NCBI GenBank assembly: GCA_011050085.1
Contig: DRGL01000082.1
Location: 1 to 61,834 of the forward strand
Reading direction: 5' to 3'
DNA: 61,834 nt
Source of the DNA: Pricia antarctica
GTDB lineage: Bacteria; Bacteroidota; Bacteroidia; Flavobacteriales; Flavobacteriaceae
Shown here: piece after piece, positions 1-9,446 of the stretch
Numbering within the stretch: the stretch's first letter is position 1
Layout of the letters: every line of letters begins with the position of its first letter
The notes under the pieces: model-generated
What the model saw: the letters and a program-made list of their open reading frames with translations, nothing else
Databases searched by the model: none
What the model was told of the DNA's origin: nothing
Made by a program: the position numbers and the translations under genes

Positions 1-1
1 A

Positions 2-1885
2 GCGAAGGACTTGTTGGAGGAAATTACCAAAATCGCCATACAACAACAGAGTAAGAGTGTCGAGGTCATAAAAAAGGTCGAAAATGAGCTTGAAGAACAT
101 AATATCTTCTTGATAAATGAGACTGAACTCTCCGAAAAACAGGGTGAATTTGTAAAGAAATATTTTATTCAAAAGGTTAGCCCGCAACTGATGACCATCA
201 TTTTGAACGACTTGGCAGAGTTTCCTATGTTAAAGGACACCGCTGCCTACCTCGCCATTAAAATGGTATTAAAAAGTGATGACCGCACCCGACAGACCTA
301 CGAGAAACGTGAAAAGCGCTATGCGCTAATCGAAATTCCCAAAGGTATCGACCGTTTTGTGGTACTGCCCAAGGATGGCAACAAAAGCTATATAATTATA
401 CTTGATGACGTGATACGCTATTGTCTAGACAGCGTTTTCCCGATGTTCGATTATAAGTCCATTTCAGCACATATGATTAAGATTACTCGCGATGCGGAGT
501 TGGATATCGACAATGACCTTAGTAAAAGTTTTATCGAGAAAATCTATTCTAGTGTAGAGCATCGTAAAATCAGTGATCCCGTACGTTTTGTATATGATAA
601 GGCCATTGGAAAGGATACTTTGGAATTTTTGAAAGGAAAAATGGAAGTCGAGGATACCGACAGTGTTATTCCCGGTGGAAGATATCACAACAAACGTGAT
701 TATATGGGCTTCCCTAGTTTGGGAAGGGCCGATCTTATGTATGAAAAGATTACGCCTTTACCTGTTAAGGGTTTGAGCTTGGAGGGGAGTCTTTTGGAGA
801 AGATTGCAGAAAAAGATTATTTACAGTATACGCCTTACCATACCTTTTCCTATATCATCAAATTCTTAAGGGAAGCTGCACTTGATCCAAAGGTGAAAGC
901 GATTAAAATAACGGTCTATCGGTTGGCCAATGACTCTCAAGTGGCTGCCTGTTTGTCGAATGCGGTGAAGAATGGCAAGCAAGTGACCTTGCAAATAGAA
1001 TTGAGGGCCCGTTTTGACGAACAGGCCAATATTCGGTACGCAGAGCAATTACAGGCCGAAGGGGTGAAGTTAATATTTGGAGTGCCCGGTCTAAAAGTAC
1101 ACAGTAAAATTTGCCTTATTGAGCGTGAGGAGAATGAGGAAATCAAGCGTTACGGATTTATTAGTACCGGTAATTTTAATGAATCTACGGCTAGAATTTA
1201 TACGGATTATACACTTTTTACGGCTAACGAGCCCATCTTGAAAGAGCTAAATAAAGTCTTCGATTTTTTCGAAACAACGTACAAGATAAATAAGTACAAG
1301 CATTTGGTGGTTTCGCCGCACTATACCCAAAAGTTTTTCAAGAAACTTATTACCCAAGAAATAGAAAATGCAAAAGCGGGTAAAGAAGCTTTTATAAAAA
1401 TTAAGATGAATAGTTTGACCTCTTACAAAATGGTCGACAAGCTTTACGAAGCGAGCAATGCAGGGGTAAAAATTCAATTGATTGTCAGAGGAATCTGTTG
1501 TTTGGTTCCCGGAGTAAAAGGAATGAGCGAAAATATTGAGGCCATTAGTATAGTGGATAAGTTTTTGGAGCATCCTAGAATATTCATTTTTTGCAATGGT
1601 GGTGACACGCGCGTATATATATCATCCGCTGATTTTATGACCCGTAATTTAGTGAACAGGGTAGAAGTAGGCTGTCCAATTTACGATGAGGACATTAAGA
1701 ACGAACTCTTGGATACTTTTGAAATGTCGTGGAAGGATAATGTAAAAGCTCGTATATTGAATAAATCCTGTAATAATAGCTATCGTAAGAACAACAAGCC
1801 AAAATTGCGATCGCAATTTGCGATGTATGACTATTATTTGGAAAAACTAGGCCTTGAAGCACATCCATCAAAGACCGATATCTAA
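2..1885 (+). CDS. ppk1: Polyphosphate kinase 1, 5' end outside window
   Basis: Polyphosphate kinase makes inorganic polyphosphate from ATP through a phosphohistidine intermediate. The frame is open from the first bases, and the in-frame TTG at 11 is only an apparent start; the usual family length near 690 residues implies that roughly 60 N-terminal residues lie upstream of the window. The catalytic phospholipase-D-like half is intact: the autophosphorylated histidine lies in the VHSKICLIE motif near base 1100, and the second conserved histidine region (HPRIFIFCNGG, then SSADFMTRN) lies near base 1570. The gene ends convergently with miaE. Identification is from motifs and is very likely correct. 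No regulatory region is visible. Confidence 0.95.
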   Translation, partial: AKDLLEEITKIAIQQQSKSVEVIKKVENELEEHNIFLINETELSEKQGEFVKKYFIQKVSPQLMTIILNDLAEFPMLKDTAAYLAIKMVLKSDDRTRQTYEKREKRYALIEIPKGIDRFVVLPKDGNKSYIIILDDVIRYCLDSVFPMFDYKSISAHMIKITRDAELDIDNDLSKSFIEKIYSSVEHRKISDPVRFVYDKAIGKDTLEFLKGKMEVEDTDSVIPGGRYHNKRDYMGFPSLGRADLMYEKITPLPVKGLSLEGSLLEKIAEKDYLQYTPYHTFSYIIKFLREAALDPKVKAIKITVYRLANDSQVAACLSNAVKNGKQVTLQIELRARFDEQANIRYAEQLQAEGVKLIFGVPGLKVHSKICLIEREENEEIKRYGFISTGNFNESTARIYTDYTLFTANEPILKELNKVFDFFETTYKINKYKHLVVSPHYTQKFFKKLITQEIENAKAGKEAFIKIKMNSLTSYKMVDKLYEASNAGVKIQLIVRGICCLVPGVKGMSENIEAISIVDKFLEHPRIFIFCNGGDTRVYISSADFMTRNLVNRVEVGCPIYDEDIKNELLDTFEMSWKDNVKARILNKSCNNSYRKNNKPKLRSQFAMYDYYLEKLGLEAHPSKTDI

Positions 1886-1968
1886 AAAAATAGATTTTAG
1901 ATCGGGAATGGGTAAGGTCGCGAATACTTTAATTTTAAAATTTATGGCGACTGATAACAGGTTTAGAC

Positions 1969-2580
1969 CTATCCGTGAATAGTCTCTTTGGTTCCTAAAT
2001 TTTTTATAATCGAAGCTTCATACGCTAATAAATCTTCCCATTTCTGATCAACTTCTTTACGGTCGCCATACGTTCTGGCAAACGATAGAAACATAGTGTA
2101 ATGTCCTGCCTCGCTGACCATCAGCTTGTGATAAAAATCCGCTAGTTCTTTATCCTTCAATGCTTCGGAAAGTAATCGAAAGCGTTCGCAGCTTCTTGCT
2201 TCTATCAATGCTGCATATAATAGCCTGTGTACTAATTGGGTGGTTCGGCTACCTCCCTTAGGAAAGAATTTTAGAAGTTCAACGACAAATAGGTCCTTTC
2301 TGTCTCTACCTAAGGTCTGTCCTCTACCAATAATCCTGTCGTGCACCATTTTGAAGTGCCCCATTTCTTCTCGAGCCAGGGCGGTCATTTCTTGCACCAA
2401 CGCAGAATATTCTGGGAAACTGACAATCAAAGATATTGCCGTACTTGCGGCTTTCTGCTCGCAGTAGGCATGATCAGTTAGAATTTCATCTATATTTTTT
2501 TCTACAATATTCACCCATCGCGGGTCAGTAGGTAGTTTTAGTCCTAGCATATAAATATTTTTTTCGTGTTCTATGTGCAA
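1969..2580 (-). CDS. miaE: tRNA-(ms2io6A)-hydroxylase MiaE
   Basis: A 203-residue protein of the MiaE family, a ferritin-like diiron monooxygenase that hydroxylates the isopentenyl group of the modified adenosine at tRNA position 37. The diiron ligand pattern is visible: E41, the E72-M-G-H75 motif, a glutamate in the EARSCERF helix near 127-132, and E157-A-G-H160. Length matches the family. It is divergent from the ebo operon and has a TAnnTTTG -7 box 40 bases upstream of its ATG. Some Bacteroidota annotations call this a hydroxylase of the isopentenyl adenosine in general; the exact substrate form is inferred from the family. Confidence 0.92.
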   Translation of the reverse strand: MHIEHEKNIYMLGLKLPTDPRWVNIVEKNIDEILTDHAYCEQKAASTAISLIVSFPEYSALVQEMTALAREEMGHFKMVHDRIIGRGQTLGRDRKDLFVVELLKFFPKGGSRTTQLVHRLLYAALIEARSCERFRLLSEALKDKELADFYHKLMVSEAGHYTMFLSFARTYGDRKEVDQKWEDLLAYEASIIKNLGTKETIHG

Positions 2581-2619
2581 CTTAAATCAAGGCAAGCTCG
2601 GATGCGAATCCATCATCGG

Positions 2620-2627
2620 CAAAATTA
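2620..2627 (-). promoter_or_regulatory. -7 promoter box for miaE
   Basis: On the minus strand this reads TAATTTTG, a full match to the Bacteroidota TAnnTTTG -7 element, about 40 bases before the miaE start. No convincing TTG -33 element is seen at the expected spacing, so this rests on one box. Confidence 0.45.
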
Positions 2628-2772
2628 GTTAAAAGTATAGAGAGTATTGTAATGGTGTTCCGATACAACCAGGATTTATGGCCGTTCGGCTTTGGGTATA
2701 TAAAAAAATTCTCCTTCGTGTGTTGTCAATGAATTTCAACGCCCAAAACAATAGGTTTCGTATTATAATAAT

Positions 2773-2780
2773 TAAATTTG
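2773..2780 (+). promoter_or_regulatory. Possible -7 promoter box for the ebo operon
   Basis: TAAATTTG matches TAnnTTTG and lies 72 bases before the preferred eboA start at 2852. It falls inside the N-terminal extension of the longest possible eboA frame, which supports the later start. There is no clear -33 TTG, and the region is AT rich, so chance occurrence is possible. Confidence 0.35.
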
Positions 2781-2851
2781 TTAACAGCTATCTTTTATGT
2801 TTTATCAGTTATAAACGTAAAAGCTACCATAGATTAGTAAAAAAATTGGGT

Positions 2852-3709
2852 ATGAGGTTAGCCGACACAGCAACATTGAAAAAAGTCTTGAACTCGAATA
2901 TAGAATCCTCCACAATGAAATGGATTGAGGATAGGCTGTATGGTATCGTAGAAGAAAAATCGGCAAAAAATCTTTTTATGACCTATAGTCTATTAGCTTC
3001 AAAGGTAAAAGCTAGTAAAGAGTTGATATTTAGTAATCTGAATAATGATAGATTGACAAATTATTTAAGCCTGCAGAAGGCAAATAATTTGCAGGTGGCA
3101 AGAATTTACCTTTTATCAAGAGTGTTAGAGGAGAATAACGACTACTTTCAATCAAAGGTTGCGAACCTGATTCAGGTAGCTGATTCCAGCGAGCTGGAGA
3201 CCTTTCTTAAATTTTTGATTTTACTCCCCAATCCCGAGAATTATAAACAAGCCGCCATTGAGGCTCTAAGAACGAATATTGCGACGGTTTTCGATGCGAT
3301 TAGTGCCGATAATCCGTATCCTGCAACTTACTTCACCGATCAGCAATGGAACCAAATGTATCTAAAGGCCGCATTCATGCAACAGGACTTATCACGTATT
3401 TTGGATATTGATAAGCGGGCCAATGCTGAGCTGGCCCGTATCATATCCGATTATGCCCATGAAAGATGGGCGGCATCGCGTGATGTGGATCCCTATTTCT
3501 GGAGACCAGTCGGTAATTTCCTGGGTGACAATCTCCTAAATGATATGGAGCGCTTACTTCGAAGCGACCGTATTGAGGAAAATAGGGCGGGGGCTTTGTG
3601 TTGTTTGCAATCCGATACTGCTAAAGCTGAAGCATTGCTGATGAAATATCCAGATGTAAAGGATAGTGTGGTCAACGGAAATATAACGTGGTATAATCTT
3701 GTAAATTAA
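2852..3709 (+). CDS. eboA: EboA domain-containing protein
   Basis: First gene of the ebo operon. The frame can be extended to 2678, but the first 58 residues of that version (basic, low complexity) are not expected for EboA, and a promoter-like box lies inside them. The ATG at 2852, giving 285 residues starting MRLADTATLKKV, is therefore preferred. The protein is largely alpha-helical with no signal peptide or membrane span. EboA proteins have no known catalytic activity; the operon as a whole is implicated in moving a metabolite precursor to the periplasm (scytonemin monomer in cyanobacteria). A 143-base gap separates it from eboB. Identification comes from context plus family resemblance. 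Confidence 0.8.
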   Translation: MRLADTATLKKVLNSNIESSTMKWIEDRLYGIVEEKSAKNLFMTYSLLASKVKASKELIFSNLNNDRLTNYLSLQKANNLQVARIYLLSRVLEENNDYFQSKVANLIQVADSSELETFLKFLILLPNPENYKQAAIEALRTNIATVFDAISADNPYPATYFTDQQWNQMYLKAAFMQQDLSRILDIDKRANAELARIISDYAHERWAASRDVDPYFWRPVGNFLGDNLLNDMERLLRSDRIEENRAGALCCLQSDTAKAEALLMKYPDVKDSVVNGNITWYNLVN

Positions 3710-3852
3710 TGATTCCAGTACCTGGAAAAATAATAAATCCAGTGATATTAAGAGACTTTGATTTTGTTCTTCTAAATATAAACTAGATACTGGAAGTCAG
3801 TTTTTTAAACAGTTAGTATTATATTAAAACTTTAAATAAATATCTAAATAGT

Positions 3853-4761
3853 ATGGAAGATAAGATGATGTTCATAGACCCGCACGTGCACATGACCTCA
3901 AGAACAACAGATGATTATGAGGCTATGGCTGCGGCTGGCATTGTGGCACTGATTGAACCATCATTTTGGTTAGGGCAACCACGTACCCAAGTAGGATCTT
4001 TTCAAGATTATTATAGCAGCCTTGTAGGATGGGAGCCTTTTCGTGCAAGTCAGTTTGGTATCAACCACTATTGTACTATCGGACTGAATTCAAAGGAAGC
4101 AAATAATGAGGCTTTGGCGGAACAGGTTATTGAATTGTTACCCCTATACGTACACAAACAGAATGTTGTTGCTATTGGTGAAATCGGATACGACGACCAG
4201 ACCCCGGCTGAAGACAAATATTTTAGAATGCAACTTGAAATGGCGAAAGAACTTGATATGATTGTGCAGGTTCATACGCCCCATCGCGACAAAAAAGCGG
4301 GTACGCTCAAAAGTATGGAAGTTTGCATAGAACACGGTCTTGACCCTTCACGGGTAGTTATAGACCATAATAATGAAGAGACCGTTAAAGATGTGCTCGA
4401 TAGAGGTTTTATTGCTGCCTTCACCATCTATCCCAAAACAAAAATGGGTAATGAGCGTATGGTGGCTGTCGTGGAAAAATACGGAAGTACCAATATCATA
4501 GTTGACAGCTCTGCTGATTGGGGCGTAAGTGACCCTTTAGCCGTGCCTAAAACAGCTTCTTTAATGTTGAAAAGAGGTATTTCTAAAGCGGATGTTGTAA
4601 AGACATGCTACCAAAACGCACTCGATATTTTTGGAAGCAACGGAAAGATGAAAGAATCCGATTGGTTAAATCCCAATGGCATCAATCAATCTGAATTGTT
4701 TAACGATAATAGTGTGCTTCGCGGTCAAAAACCGAGAGTTGATACTGATCAGATCCAGTAA
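3853..4761 (+). CDS. eboB: EboB, TatD-family metal-dependent hydrolase
   Basis: A 302-residue TIM-barrel hydrolase of the TatD / amidohydrolase superfamily. Metal ligands are visible in order: the HVH motif in FIDPHVHMTS near residue 10, glutamate in GEIGYDD, histidine in VQVHTPH, histidine in VIDHNNE, and aspartate in VDSSADWG. The family includes DNases and other phosphoesterases or amidases, but no substrate is established for EboB. The stop codon abuts the eboC ATG with no spacer, so the two are likely translationally coupled. Its place in an intact six-gene ebo order makes the assignment firm, while the reaction remains unknown. Confidence 0.88.
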   Translation: MEDKMMFIDPHVHMTSRTTDDYEAMAAAGIVALIEPSFWLGQPRTQVGSFQDYYSSLVGWEPFRASQFGINHYCTIGLNSKEANNEALAEQVIELLPLYVHKQNVVAIGEIGYDDQTPAEDKYFRMQLEMAKELDMIVQVHTPHRDKKAGTLKSMEVCIEHGLDPSRVVIDHNNEETVKDVLDRGFIAAFTIYPKTKMGNERMVAVVEKYGSTNIIVDSSADWGVSDPLAVPKTASLMLKRGISKADVVKTCYQNALDIFGSNGKMKESDWLNPNGINQSELFNDNSVLRGQKPRVDTDQIQ

Positions 4762-5664
4762 ATGAATCAAAAAATTCTCGGTTATGCCCGACTGGCACGG
4801 CCCGCCAATTTACCTACAGCAGCAGCAGATATATTGGCCGGAGTTGCGGTAACTGGTATATTTTCAAGTGCCAATACCGATATTTTCCTTACTGCTATCT
4901 CTGGCTCAAGTATATTTTACTTGGTTTTTTCGTCAGTTTTCCTATACGCAGGCGGAGTGATTCTAAACGATGTTTTCGACTATAAGATAGATGCTATAGA
5001 ACGTCCGGAACGCCCAATTCCAAGCGGAATCATTTCTCTAAGATCAGCTGCGACTTACGGATCTATTGTGATGTTCGTTGGCATTGCATTGGCTTTTTTA
5101 GTAAATTCCGTCTCCGGTTCTGTAGCCATCATCTTGGCCGTATCTATTCTTTTATATGACGCTATAGCCAAGAAATACGATTTCTTTGGTCCGTTAAGCA
5201 TGGGCATCTGCAGAGGAATTAATTTGATTTTGGGAATGTCGGTTTTAGGTACCTTGGGGTACTGGTGGATTGCCGTCATTCCCATAATTTATATTTTTGC
5301 GATTACGCTCATCAGTCGCGGTGAGGTTCATGGCAAAAATAAAAATCACATTGTTTTGGCAGGTGTTCTATATGCCACCGTTATCTTTGCAGTGCTAAGT
5401 TTGGCTTACCTGTATACGGATAGTATTATATTTCCGTTATTATATTTAGCACTATTTTCTTTTTTGGTCTTTCGTCCATTACGTAAGGCCCATTCGGAAA
5501 ATTCGCCAGAAAATATAAAAAAGGCTGTCATGGCCGGGGTGCTGTCACTGGTCGTACTTGATGCCTCTATAGCAGTTACGTTTTCCACTTGGTGGTACGG
5601 GTTGCTTATTTTGGCATTGCTGCCAGTTTCAAAGGCACTATCAAAATTGTTTGCCGTGACTTAA
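4762..5664 (+). CDS. eboC: EboC, UbiA-family prenyltransferase
   Basis: An integral membrane protein of 300 residues with about eight or nine hydrophobic segments. It carries the first aspartate-rich motif of UbiA prenyltransferases, N69-D70-x2-D73-x3-D77 (NDVFDYKID), which binds Mg and the prenyl diphosphate. The family transfers a prenyl chain to an aromatic or other acceptor at the membrane. The acceptor for EboC is not known. It starts immediately after the eboB stop codon and is followed after 12 bases by eboD. Of the ebo proteins it is the one most likely to place the product at the inner membrane. Confidence 0.9.
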   Translation: MNQKILGYARLARPANLPTAAADILAGVAVTGIFSSANTDIFLTAISGSSIFYLVFSSVFLYAGGVILNDVFDYKIDAIERPERPIPSGIISLRSAATYGSIVMFVGIALAFLVNSVSGSVAIILAVSILLYDAIAKKYDFFGPLSMGICRGINLILGMSVLGTLGYWWIAVIPIIYIFAITLISRGEVHGKNKNHIVLAGVLYATVIFAVLSLAYLYTDSIIFPLLYLALFSFLVFRPLRKAHSENSPENIKKAVMAGVLSLVVLDASIAVTFSTWWYGLLILALLPVSKALSKLFAVT

Positions 5665-5676
5665 AAAAAATGAAAG

Positions 5677-6840
5677 ATGTTCAGACCTATAGAACAAGAA
5701 TTCAAAGTTTCTTATCGTTATAAATTACATTCCACCGAAGGCCTTTTCGATTTAGAAAATCAGCTTTTTGTAAGCATTGTCAATGAATATAAGAAGAACA
5801 ATAGGGTAAAACTTTTGTTCGTCATAGATGATGGCGTAGCAAACGCACATATCAATTTACTGACGGATATTGCGGCCTATTGCGAAAAATATAACGAATA
5901 CCTCATTCATACCCAAAGTATTGTAGTTAAGGGAGGTGAGCGTTGTAAAAATAGTGATGATAACGTTGACGGGATTCTTAAAGCTATAAACAATAATGCA
6001 ATCTGTAGGCATTCATTCGTGGTGGTCATTGGCGGTGGTGCGGTCATAGACATGGTCGGCTATGCCTCCGCAATAGCACATAGGGGTGTGAAATTGATAC
6101 GTATTCCGACTACCGTACTATCACAGAACGATTCTGCAGTAGGCGTAAAGAACAGCATAAACGCCTTTGGCAAAAAAAATTTCCTAGGTACTTTCGCTCC
6201 CCCATATTCCATAATTAATGACAGCCAATTCTTAAGTACGCTTGAGCAGCGGGATTGGATTGCCGGTATCGCAGAAGCCCTAAAAGTCGCTCTTATTAAA
6301 GACGCGGATTTCTTCGATTACCTTGAGTTACACGCGGATAAATTAAGGGAAAGAGACCATGAGGTAATGCAATATGCTATTTACAAGTGCGCTGAAATTC
6401 ATATGCGACATATATCGCAAGGTGATGATCCATTTGAAAGTGGTTCATCCCGTCCATTGGATTTTGGTCACTGGGCGGCCCATAAGTTAGAGCATATGAC
6501 GGATTATAGCCTGCGTCATGGCGAGGCTGTAGCCAAGGGTATTGTTTTAGATATTACCTATGCATATTTAGTAGATTTAATTTCTGAAACCGAACTGCAA
6601 CGGATTATTCGCGTATTTAAGACCATTGGCTTTGATATCAGTTTTCCTATAAGCACAGATGAAGAAATGGCCCATTTGTTAAATGGAATTGAAGAATTTA
6701 GGGAACATCTTGGCGGACAGTTGACCATAACCCTAATCTCTGGAATCGGAAAAAAGCACGACGTTCATAAAATCGATATGTCATTGATGAAAAAGGCTTT
6801 ATGGAAAGTTAATGCAACCACTAATTCAAACGTACACTAG
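5677..6840 (+). CDS. eboD: EboD, sugar phosphate cyclase / dehydroquinate synthase-like
   Basis: A 387-residue protein of the dehydroquinate synthase-like sugar phosphate cyclase superfamily. The NAD-binding segment VVVIGGGAVIDMVGY and the PTTVLSQNDSAVGVKN segment are clear. The metal ligands are kept: glutamate in GIAEALKVALIKD, histidine in DFGHWAAHKLE and histidine in LRHGEAVAKG. This argues for an active cyclase using a sugar phosphate, although the cyclised product in the ebo pathway is not known. It is probably not the housekeeping aroB because it sits in the ebo operon and its substrate-loop sequence differs. Its last 29 bases overlap the start of eboE in another frame. Confidence 0.88.
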   Translation: MFRPIEQEFKVSYRYKLHSTEGLFDLENQLFVSIVNEYKKNNRVKLLFVIDDGVANAHINLLTDIAAYCEKYNEYLIHTQSIVVKGGERCKNSDDNVDGILKAINNNAICRHSFVVVIGGGAVIDMVGYASAIAHRGVKLIRIPTTVLSQNDSAVGVKNSINAFGKKNFLGTFAPPYSIINDSQFLSTLEQRDWIAGIAEALKVALIKDADFFDYLELHADKLRERDHEVMQYAIYKCAEIHMRHISQGDDPFESGSSRPLDFGHWAAHKLEHMTDYSLRHGEAVAKGIVLDITYAYLVDLISETELQRIIRVFKTIGFDISFPISTDEEMAHLLNGIEEFREHLGGQLTITLISGIGKKHDVHKIDMSLMKKALWKVNATTNSNVH

Positions 6841-8035
6841 CGTGCAAATTACTTCAGATTCTCACCTTACCTATTGTACGAATATACACCCTGGTCAGAA
6901 CTGGGTGACTACGTTCGATGCCTTAAAACAATATGTTCCCCAAATCAAAGCACGAGTTGCTGAAAAAAAATCCTTCGGATTGGGCTTACGTCTTTCCAAT
7001 AAGGCCAGTGAGGAATTGGGACTTGGTGAGAACTTGAACCAATTTAAAACGTGGCTTTCGGAAAAAGGGATTTATGTTTTTACGATGAATGGTTTTCCGT
7101 ATGGGAATTTTCATGACGAGCGGGTGAAAGACATGGTTCACGCTCCGGATTGGACTACCGATGAACGTGTTGCCTACACCAACCGCTTATTCGATCAACT
7201 GTCGGTCTTATTACCCGAGGGAATGGAAGGTGGCATATCAACCTCACCAATAAGTTATAAGTATTGGCATGATGGCAAGAAGGCAACCGAAGAAGCATTT
7301 CGTAAGGGTGCCGCAAACTTGACAGAAATTATTTTGCATCTATATACACTGGAGGCGGAGACCGGAAAATACATGCATCTGGATATTGAGCCTGAACCTG
7401 ACGGTATGCTTGAGAACACCGAGGAGGTACTCCATTTTTTTTCCGATTATCTAGTGCCTATCGCAAGGTCTATTCTCATAAATAAATTAGGGATAGATGA
7501 ACCGCAAGCCGTAAAACTTATATATCGGTTTATTACGGTTTGCTATGATATTTGTCATTTTTCGCTAGCCTTTGAAGAACCTGAGGATACATTTGCAAAA
7601 TTTTCGAAAGCTGGTATTAAGATTGGAAAAATTCAGGTAAGTGCCGCCTTAAAAATACTTTCGAATCCGGCTGGAAATGACATGATTTGGCAGGCTTTAT
7701 CACAATTTAATGAGCCGACCTATTTGCATCAGGTAACGGAGAAAAAAGGCGGAAAAGTCAGTACCTATAACGATTTACCGATTGTATTAAAAAACAAGGA
7801 ACAGTTCGAAGAATTACGGGCACATTTTCACGTTCCCATCTTTATGGAACAATTTGGTGTCTTGCATTCTACTCAAGATCACATTCTTAAAGTAGTCGAT
7901 TACCTGAAAAATAATGTAATATGCCGACATTTAGAAATTGAGACCTACACTTGGGACGTACTCCCCATAGCACTTAAAAAGGACCTTTCAGAATCGATTG
8001 TTCGAGAAATTGAATGGTTGGTAAGTAGGCTTTAA
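6812..8035 (+). CDS. eboE: EboE, xylose isomerase-like TIM barrel protein
   Basis: A 407-residue protein of the EboE family, built on the sugar isomerase / endonuclease IV-like TIM barrel. Typical features are the N-terminal LTYCTNIHPGQNW segment and the HLDIEPEPDG and CYDICHFSLAFEEP segments, which supply acidic and histidine residues at the barrel mouth. EboE is annotated in databases as a metabolite traffic protein, without a measured reaction. The start overlaps eboD by 29 bases; no better ATG precedes the conserved LTYCTN block, so this start is kept. A 34-base spacer separates it from eboF. Confidence 0.88.
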   Translation: MQPLIQTYTSVQITSDSHLTYCTNIHPGQNWVTTFDALKQYVPQIKARVAEKKSFGLGLRLSNKASEELGLGENLNQFKTWLSEKGIYVFTMNGFPYGNFHDERVKDMVHAPDWTTDERVAYTNRLFDQLSVLLPEGMEGGISTSPISYKYWHDGKKATEEAFRKGAANLTEIILHLYTLEAETGKYMHLDIEPEPDGMLENTEEVLHFFSDYLVPIARSILINKLGIDEPQAVKLIYRFITVCYDICHFSLAFEEPEDTFAKFSKAGIKIGKIQVSAALKILSNPAGNDMIWQALSQFNEPTYLHQVTEKKGGKVSTYNDLPIVLKNKEQFEELRAHFHVPIFMEQFGVLHSTQDHILKVVDYLKNNVICRHLEIETYTWDVLPIALKKDLSESIVREIEWLVSRL

Positions 8036-8069
8036 ATATTGTAAAATAAGGTCCCTTATAATCTTAAAT

Positions 8070-9446
8070 ATGAAAAAAACCGTTGTAATTAATGTTGTGG
8101 GTTTAACACAACGTCTCATCGGCGAACATACTCCTTTCATTGAATCATTTTTAAAAAAGGGGAAATCCGCATACATCCATCCCATGATGCCAGCCGTAAC
8201 CTGCGCTGCACAATCTACCTATTTAACCGGAAAATTACCTTCCGAGCATGGTATAGTAGGTAACGGATGGTACTTTAAAGAGGAATGCGAGGTTAAATTT
8301 TGGCGGCAATCCAACAAACTTGTACAAGCAGAAAAAATTTGGGAAAAATTACAAAAGGCTGACCCTAATTTCACATGTGCGAACCTCTTTTGGTGGTATA
8401 ATATGTATTCTTCTGCCGATTATGCGGTTACCCCACGACCAAATTACCTAGCGGATGGGCGCAAAATTCCCGATATTTATTCTCATCCTCCTGAATTAAG
8501 GGATACTTTGCAAACAGAATTGGGACAATTTCCTTTGTTCAATTTCTGGGGCCCTAAAACTTCCATCAAATCCAGTAAATGGATAGCAGACGCTGCAATC
8601 CGCACCGATCAGATTCACAATCCGACACTATCCTTGATATATTTGCCACACTTAGATTATAATTTGCAGCGTCACGGCATCGATTTTTCTAAAATTAGTA
8701 AAGATCTAAACGAAATTGATGGGGTGGTTAAACATTTGGTCGAACACTTTCAGAAACGAGATACGAATATCATTATTCTATCCGAATATGGAATTACGGA
8801 TGTAAAAAATCCAATACACTTAAATCGTATTTTGCGTTCCAAAAGTTTTCTTGCAATTCGCATGGAACGCGGATTGGAACTTTTAGACGCTGGTGCCAGT
8901 AGGGCCTTTGCTGTGGTGGACCATCAGATTGCGCATGTGTATCTAAACGATTTATCCGTAAAGGCTGAGGTGAAGGCCCTGCTCGAAACCGTTTCGGGTG
9001 TAGAAAAAGTACTTTCTGGTGAGGATATCAAGTCGCATGGCCTTGATCATGAACGCTGTGGAGACCTTGTGCTAGTTGCAGATGCCGATTCATGGTTCAC
9101 CTACTATTTTTGGTTAGATGACGCAAAGGCACCCGATTATGCCCGAATGGTAGATATTCATAAAAAGCCGGGATACGATCCGGTTGAGATGCTCACCGAT
9201 CCAAAAGATTATCTGATAATGGCAAAAGTAGGAGGGAAGTTATTAAAGAAGAAGTTGGGTTTCAGAACCGTGTTGGACATAATCCCCTTAGATGCCAACC
9301 TGATAAAAGGATCCCACGGACGTGTTCCCGAAGACAAAGCTGATTTTCCAATATTAATAACAAATAACACAACATCCGATTTCGAATATGAGATTGAGGC
9401 AACTGATGTTTTTGAAGTTTTAATCGGTCATATTTCGGAAAACTGA
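8070..9446 (+). CDS. eboF: EboF, nucleotide pyrophosphatase / phosphodiesterase-like
   Basis: A 458-residue member of the alkaline phosphatase / nucleotide pyrophosphatase superfamily. The likely nucleophile is T44 in PAVTCAAQSTYLTG, followed by metal-site motifs HLDYNLQRHG and the late GSHGRVPED. The usual SDHG metal motif of the superfamily is replaced by SEYG (LSEYGITDV), which may be a subfamily feature or a change in metal binding. There is no signal peptide, so a cytoplasmic location is expected. Its TGA overlaps the ATG of the next gene by one base. EboF closes the canonical ebo set; its substrate is unknown. Confidence 0.87.
   Translation: MKKTVVINVVGLTQRLIGEHTPFIESFLKKGKSAYIHPMMPAVTCAAQSTYLTGKLPSEHGIVGNGWYFKEECEVKFWRQSNKLVQAEKIWEKLQKADPNFTCANLFWWYNMYSSADYAVTPRPNYLADGRKIPDIYSHPPELRDTLQTELGQFPLFNFWGPKTSIKSSKWIADAAIRTDQIHNPTLSLIYLPHLDYNLQRHGIDFSKISKDLNEIDGVVKHLVEHFQKRDTNIIILSEYGITDVKNPIHLNRILRSKSFLAIRMERGLELLDAGASRAFAVVDHQIAHVYLNDLSVKAEVKALLETVSGVEKVLSGEDIKSHGLDHERCGDLVLVADADSWFTYYFWLDDAKAPDYARMVDIHKKPGYDPVEMLTDPKDYLIMAKVGGKLLKKKLGFRTVLDIIPLDANLIKGSHGRVPEDKADFPILITNNTTSDFEYEIEATDVFEVLIGHISEN

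Noticed and set aside
2678-2851. N-terminal extension of eboA from an earlier start
   Set aside because: The 58 extra residues are basic and low complexity, unlike EboA, and contain a possible promoter box.
5677-6840. Housekeeping aroB
   Set aside because: The protein belongs to the same superfamily, but ebo context and divergent substrate region indicate EboD.
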